NCBI RefSeq assembly: GCF_040729435.1
Contig: NZ_CP160398.1
Location: 1,488,001-1,552,000, forward strand
From: Pseudomonas sp. HOU2
GTDB lineage: Bacteria; Pseudomonadota; Gammaproteobacteria; Pseudomonadales; Pseudomonadaceae
Direction of reading: 5' to 3'
DNA length: 64,000 nt
The position numbers and the translations under genes are program-made. Of this stretch, positions 61,022 to 64,000 are shown in pieces. The notes under the pieces are model-generated. The model searched no databases. It was given only the letters and a program-made list of their open reading frames with translations, and had not been told where the DNA came from. How positions within the stretch are numbered: the stretch's first letter is position 1; each line of letters opens with the position of its first letter.

Positions 61022-61549
61022 CTAAACGTTTGGGTCACGCTTTAACTGCGCCAATACACTGAACGGGTTGGACCGCGTTACCTCGTCCTCGCTCGGTTCG
61101 GGTTCATCTGCTCCCGCCGGCTGCTGGCATTCTTCCGGATGATGAGCAGGCACAATGGGCAAGGCGAGCAGAAGCTCCTCCTCGATCAGTGACTGCAGAT
61201 CCAATGGATCTTCGCCCAGTTCCAGCACGTCATAACCTTTCGGTAACGACTGGGTATTCGCACCCTCCTTCACTACAGCGTAACTGCATTCGCTGTGGAT
61301 CGGCAGGGTGACCAGCTCAAGACAACGCTGGCAAACCATTTTGACTTCGGTGTCGATAAAGCTGTGGATCACCACAGATTTACGTTCATCTCGTTCAAAA
61401 ACGAATTTGGCCTGCACCGTACCGACATCGTCGGAAAGCGGGTCGCAGAGTCTCTTCAAATCGGCCAGCAGCAGTTCACCTTGAAGGGTGGTGCCACGGT
61501 CAGCCAATTTGCGCGGGTCAACGTGAGGTGGAATCGGGTCATTCAACAT
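61022..61549 (-). CDS. yceD: YceD family protein (DUF177), linked to 23S rRNA accumulation
   Basis: A 175-aa acidic protein of the DUF177/YceD family. Conserved Cys pair in MVCQRCLELVTLPI, then acidic LELGEDPLDLQSLIEEELLL and PAHHPEEC. In other species it supports 23S rRNA accumulation. It is the first gene of the yceD-rpmF-plsX-fabD-fabG run, with the divergent maf gene 105 bp away sharing the promoter region. Confidence 0.93.
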   Translation of the reverse strand: MLNDPIPPHVDPRKLADRGTTLQGELLLADLKRLCDPLSDDVGTVQAKFVFERDERKSVVIHSFIDTEVKMVCQRCLELVTLPIHSECSYAVVKEGANTQSLPKGYDVLELGEDPLDLQSLIEEELLLALPIVPAHHPEECQQPAGADEPEPSEDEVTRSNPFSVLAQLKRDPNV

Positions 61550-61654
61550 AGGCGCAGCATTATAGGGATGCCCCCACCCATGTCAAAGGAAATTGTGCCC
61601 TGTCCGTCACTTGCGTGCCTCCGCTAGAATTCGCGCCTGCCTCAGGAGACGCCA

Positions 61655-62233
61655 ATGCTGCCTTTATTACTTGCTTCCAGCTCGACTTATCGCCGGGAAT
61701 TGCTCGCCCGCTTGCGCCTGCCGTTCGTCTGCAGCTCGCCGGATATCGACGAAAGCCACCAATCTGGCGAATCGGCCATCCAACTGGTCAAGCGCCTCGC
61801 CGAACAGAAAGCCCGGGCACTGGCTGCCAGCCACCCCGCTCACCTGATCATCGGCTCGGACCAGGTGGCCGTGCTTGGCGAACGGATCATCGGCAAGCCA
61901 CACACCTTCGACAAGGCTCGCGAGCAACTGCTTGCCGCCAGCGGCGCCAGCGTGACCTTCCTCACCGGCCTGGCCTTGCTCAACAGCCAGACCGGCCACT
62001 GCCAGGTCGACTACGTGCCGTTCACCGTACACATGCGCCAGCTCGACGAAGCGCGTATCGAACGCTACCTGCACCTGGAGGAACCCTACGACTGCGCCGG
62101 CAGCTTCAAGGCCGAGGGCTTGGGCGTAAGCCTGTTTCAGTCCACCGAAGGGCCTGACGCCACCAGCCTGATCGGCCTGCCGCTGATTCGCCTGATCGAC
62201 ATGTTGCTGGCCGAGGGCGTGCAAATCCCTTAA
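61655..62233 (+). CDS. Maf family nucleotide pyrophosphatase (YceF subgroup)
   Basis: House-cleaning enzyme that hydrolyses non-canonical nucleoside triphosphates, 192 aa. LLASSSTYRRELLARL at the start, LIIGSDQVAVLGERI in the middle and DCAGSFKAEGLGVSLFQS at the end correspond to the 7-methyl-GTP-type YceF subgroup. The ATG at 61655 has CAGGAG upstream. It is divergent from yceD. Confidence 0.93.
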   Translation: MLPLLLASSSTYRRELLARLRLPFVCSSPDIDESHQSGESAIQLVKRLAEQKARALAASHPAHLIIGSDQVAVLGERIIGKPHTFDKAREQLLAASGASVTFLTGLALLNSQTGHCQVDYVPFTVHMRQLDEARIERYLHLEEPYDCAGSFKAEGLGVSLFQSTEGPDATSLIGLPLIRLIDMLLAEGVQIP

Positions 62234-62235
62234 AG

Positions 62236-62341
62236 CAAAAGATCGCAGCCTGCGGCAGCGCCTACAGGTTTCATGTCACCGCAAAAAATGCGATCGGACA
62301 TGAAACCTGTAGGAGCCGCCGCAGGCTGCGATCTTTTGATC
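62236..62341. repeat. REP pair, family C
   Basis: Inverted family C units between the convergent maf and sppA genes. A second nested inverted repeat, ACAGGTTTCATGTC / GACATGAAACCTGT, lies between the arms, so the whole can fold into one long hairpin. Confidence 0.9.
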
Positions 62342-62351
62342 TACCAGCGAA

Positions 62352-63341
62352 TCAGCGCAACGATGGCCCGTGGAACCCCATCCACATCGCCAACTGCTCA
62401 GCCACACTGGCACCAAGCTTCTTCGAGAAGCGGTCGAACGGCGATTCCTGCACAGTGAAATCCACCAGCTCTTTCTCGCCGATCACCTCGCGCGCCACCG
62501 AACTGGCATTGCCCAGACCATCGATCAAGCCCAACGGCAGCGCCTGCTCGCCAGACCAGACCAGTCCGGAAAACAACTCCGGATGCTCCTTGTCTTTCAG
62601 GCGATCGCCACGACCCTGCTTGACGCTGTTGATGAACTGCTTGTGCGTTGTATCCAGCACGGTCTGCCAGAACGCAGTCTCGTCAGGCTTCTGCGGCTGG
62701 AACGGATCCAGAAACGACTTGTGCTCACCCGAGGTGTAAGTACGACGCTCGACGCCCAGCTTGTCCATGGTGCCGACAAAACCGTAACCCGCCGCCGTCA
62801 CACCGATGGAGCCGACCAGACTGGCCTTGTCGGCATAGATCTGATCCGCCGCACTGGCGATATAATAGGCACCAGATGCGCCAAGATCGGAAATCACCGC
62901 GTACACCTTGGTATCCGGGTGCAGGGCGCGCAAACGCTTGATCTCGTCGTACACGTAACCCGACTGCACCGGACTGCCGCCAGGGCTGTTGATCCGCAGG
63001 ATCACACCTTTGACTTTCTTGTCCTCAAAGGCTGCGCGCAGGCTGCCGACGATGTTGTCGGCACTGGCCGGCTCCTTGTCGGCAATCATGCCGGTGACGT
63101 CGATCAGCGCGGTGTAGTTCGGGCCACGAGTTGCGCTTTTTTCCATATCCATCAACGGCGTGAACAGGATCAGCGCAACAAACAGATAAACAAACGTCAG
63201 CAGCTTGAAGAAAATCCCCCAACGCCGTGAGCGACGCTGCTCCTGCACGCTGGCCAGCAGGGTTTTCTCCAACAGCTTCCAGCTCTTTGCGTCACCGTCG
63301 TCGGCACTTGCCTTGGCCGGTGCTTTCCATTCGTCGGTCAT
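62352..63341 (-). CDS. sppA: signal peptide peptidase SppA, short form (family S49)
   Basis: Inner-membrane serine protease of 329 aa that degrades cleaved signal peptides. One transmembrane helix near residues 45-65 (LLTFVYLFVALILFTPL). The periplasmic S49 domain has VILRINSPGGSPVQS, the nucleophile Ser in LGASGAYYIAS, GSIGV and the general-base Lys in GEHKSFLDPF. The ATG at 63341 is preferred to the GTG at 63350. It follows the HAD gene by 21 bases; these two probably form an operon with upstream genes beyond the window. Confidence 0.93.
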   Translation of the reverse strand: MTDEWKAPAKASADDGDAKSWKLLEKTLLASVQEQRRSRRWGIFFKLLTFVYLFVALILFTPLMDMEKSATRGPNYTALIDVTGMIADKEPASADNIVGSLRAAFEDKKVKGVILRINSPGGSPVQSGYVYDEIKRLRALHPDTKVYAVISDLGASGAYYIASAADQIYADKASLVGSIGVTAAGYGFVGTMDKLGVERRTYTSGEHKSFLDPFQPQKPDETAFWQTVLDTTHKQFINSVKQGRGDRLKDKEHPELFSGLVWSGEQALPLGLIDGLGNASSVAREVIGEKELVDFTVQESPFDRFSKKLGASVAEQLAMWMGFHGPSLR

Positions 63342-63362
63342 CCAGTCCACCCCAGAAAAAAC

Positions 63363-64000
63363 TTATTTGGCCTGCTGCCCCAGCCAGGCATGCAACTCAC
63401 TAAAATGGTCGATCGACAGGCACGGCTCAAACTGCTGCAGCGATTCAATCGACTGCGCACCGTAACTGACCGCCACCGAAGCCATGCCCGCATTGCGCGC
63501 CATCAGCAGATCGAAGGACGAATCCCCGACCATCAGCGCCTGCTCAGGACGTACGCCGCAATGCGCGAGAATCTGCTCGAGCATCAACGGGTGCGGCTTG
63601 CTTGCGGTTTCGTCCGCAGCGCGGGTGATATCGAAATAATCTTCCCAGCCATTGGCCTTGAGCACCCGATCCAGTCCGCGACGATTCTTCCCGGTCGCCA
63701 CCGCCAGGTGATAACCCTGCTCGCGAAACGACGCCATCGACTCGACTACGCCGTCGAACAGCGGCGAAGGCACGGCTTCTGCCGCAATGTAGTGATCAGC
63801 GTAGTACTCGCGAAACAAAGTCAGCTCGGCATCGCTGATGTCCGGGTACAAGGTGCGAATGGCCTCGGGCAAGCCCAGACCGATGATGCCCTTGACAGCA
63901 AAGTCATCGCGCAACTCGAAACCCGAGCGCCCGGATGCCGAGTGCATTGCCTCGACAATCCGATGAATGGAATCGGCCAGCGTGCCGTCCCAATCGAAAA
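63363..64000 (-). CDS. HAD family phosphatase, 5' end beyond the window
   Basis: Phosphoglycolate-phosphatase-like HAD hydrolase. The frame is open through base 64000 and contains the nucleophile motif FDWDGTLADS at 63970-64000, motif II in AVATGKNRRGLDR and the metal motif VGDSSFDLLMARNAG; only about 5-10 N-terminal residues are missing. Specificity is unknown; the position before sppA matches a conserved pseudomonad gene next to rluC. An internal Met at 63947 is not the real start, because it would remove the catalytic Asp. Confidence 0.9.
   Translation of the reverse strand, partial: FDWDGTLADSIHRIVEAMHSASGRSGFELRDDFAVKGIIGLGLPEAIRTLYPDISDAELTLFREYYADHYIAAEAVPSPLFDGVVESMASFREQGYHLAVATGKNRRGLDRVLKANGWEDYFDITRAADETASKPHPLMLEQILAHCGVRPEQALMVGDSSFDLLMARNAGMASVAVSYGAQSIESLQQFEPCLSIDHFSELHAWLGQQAK

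Overview
The window looks like the chromosome of a fluorescent pseudomonad (Pseudomonas fluorescens group). The reasons are the gene order acpP-fabF-pabC-mltG-tmk-holB-pilZ-tatD-[rgsA]-tetR, the plsX-fabD junction without fabH, the N-acetylglutaminylglutamine amide (NAGGN) osmolyte genes, etfBA facing ETF-QO, high GC, and many palindromic REP pairs between genes. I see no rRNA, tRNA or CRISPR array. Both edges cut a gene: a thiolase on the left and a HAD phosphatase on the right.

Layout. 1-5.1 kb: thiolase, polyphosphate:AMP phosphotransferase and mnmC. 5.2-10.2 kb: NAGGN synthesis (asparagine-synthase-like amidotransferase, GNAT/ATP-grasp ligase, M42 peptidase). 10.3-20.3 kb: small housekeeping and regulatory genes (yheU, a CsrA paralogue, a YnfA-like protein, an SDR, a 50-aa DUF3309 protein, an LTA-synthase-like enzyme, a START protein, a MocR regulator, a DUF4398/OmpA lipoprotein pair and a periplasmic binding protein). 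20.4-24.3 kb: the electron-transfer flavoprotein module, with a PsrA-like box at the ETF-QO promoter. 24.5-26.6 kb: an AraC regulator divergent from a zinc alcohol dehydrogenase.

26.6-46.4 kb is a sugar-catabolism region. A galactonate operon (dgoK-dgoA-dgoD-dgoT-iclR) and a sugar uptake/oxidation cluster (DgoR-like GntR, SMP-30 lactonase, SDR dehydrogenase, araFGH) together can encode the De Ley-Doudoroff route from D-galactose to pyruvate and glyceraldehyde-3-phosphate. The two transcription units carry near-copies of one promoter/operator module, although they lie about 13 kb apart. In the dehydrogenase copy the promoter is followed by a 50-codon leader ORF and an intrinsic terminator placed immediately before the structural gene. 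Three of the starts in this system carry AANAANAA motifs typical of Hfq/Crc control. Between the two halves lie small stress-type genes and a yegUVW-like cluster (GntR, ADP-ribosylglycohydrolase, NCS1 permease, PfkB kinase).

46.5-47.7 kb is an IS110-group insertion sequence that split a REP at a CT dinucleotide. Its 5' noncoding end folds on paper into a bridge RNA whose two loops match the REP target and the element's own ends. 47.7-51 kb: DUF1285, DUF4823 lipoprotein, moaA and a TetR regulator. 51.1 kb: a small RNA that I assign to RgsA. 51.4-64 kb: the conserved cell-envelope and fatty-acid block from tatD through fabF, acpP, fabG, fabD, plsX, rpmF and yceD, then maf, sppA and the HAD gene.
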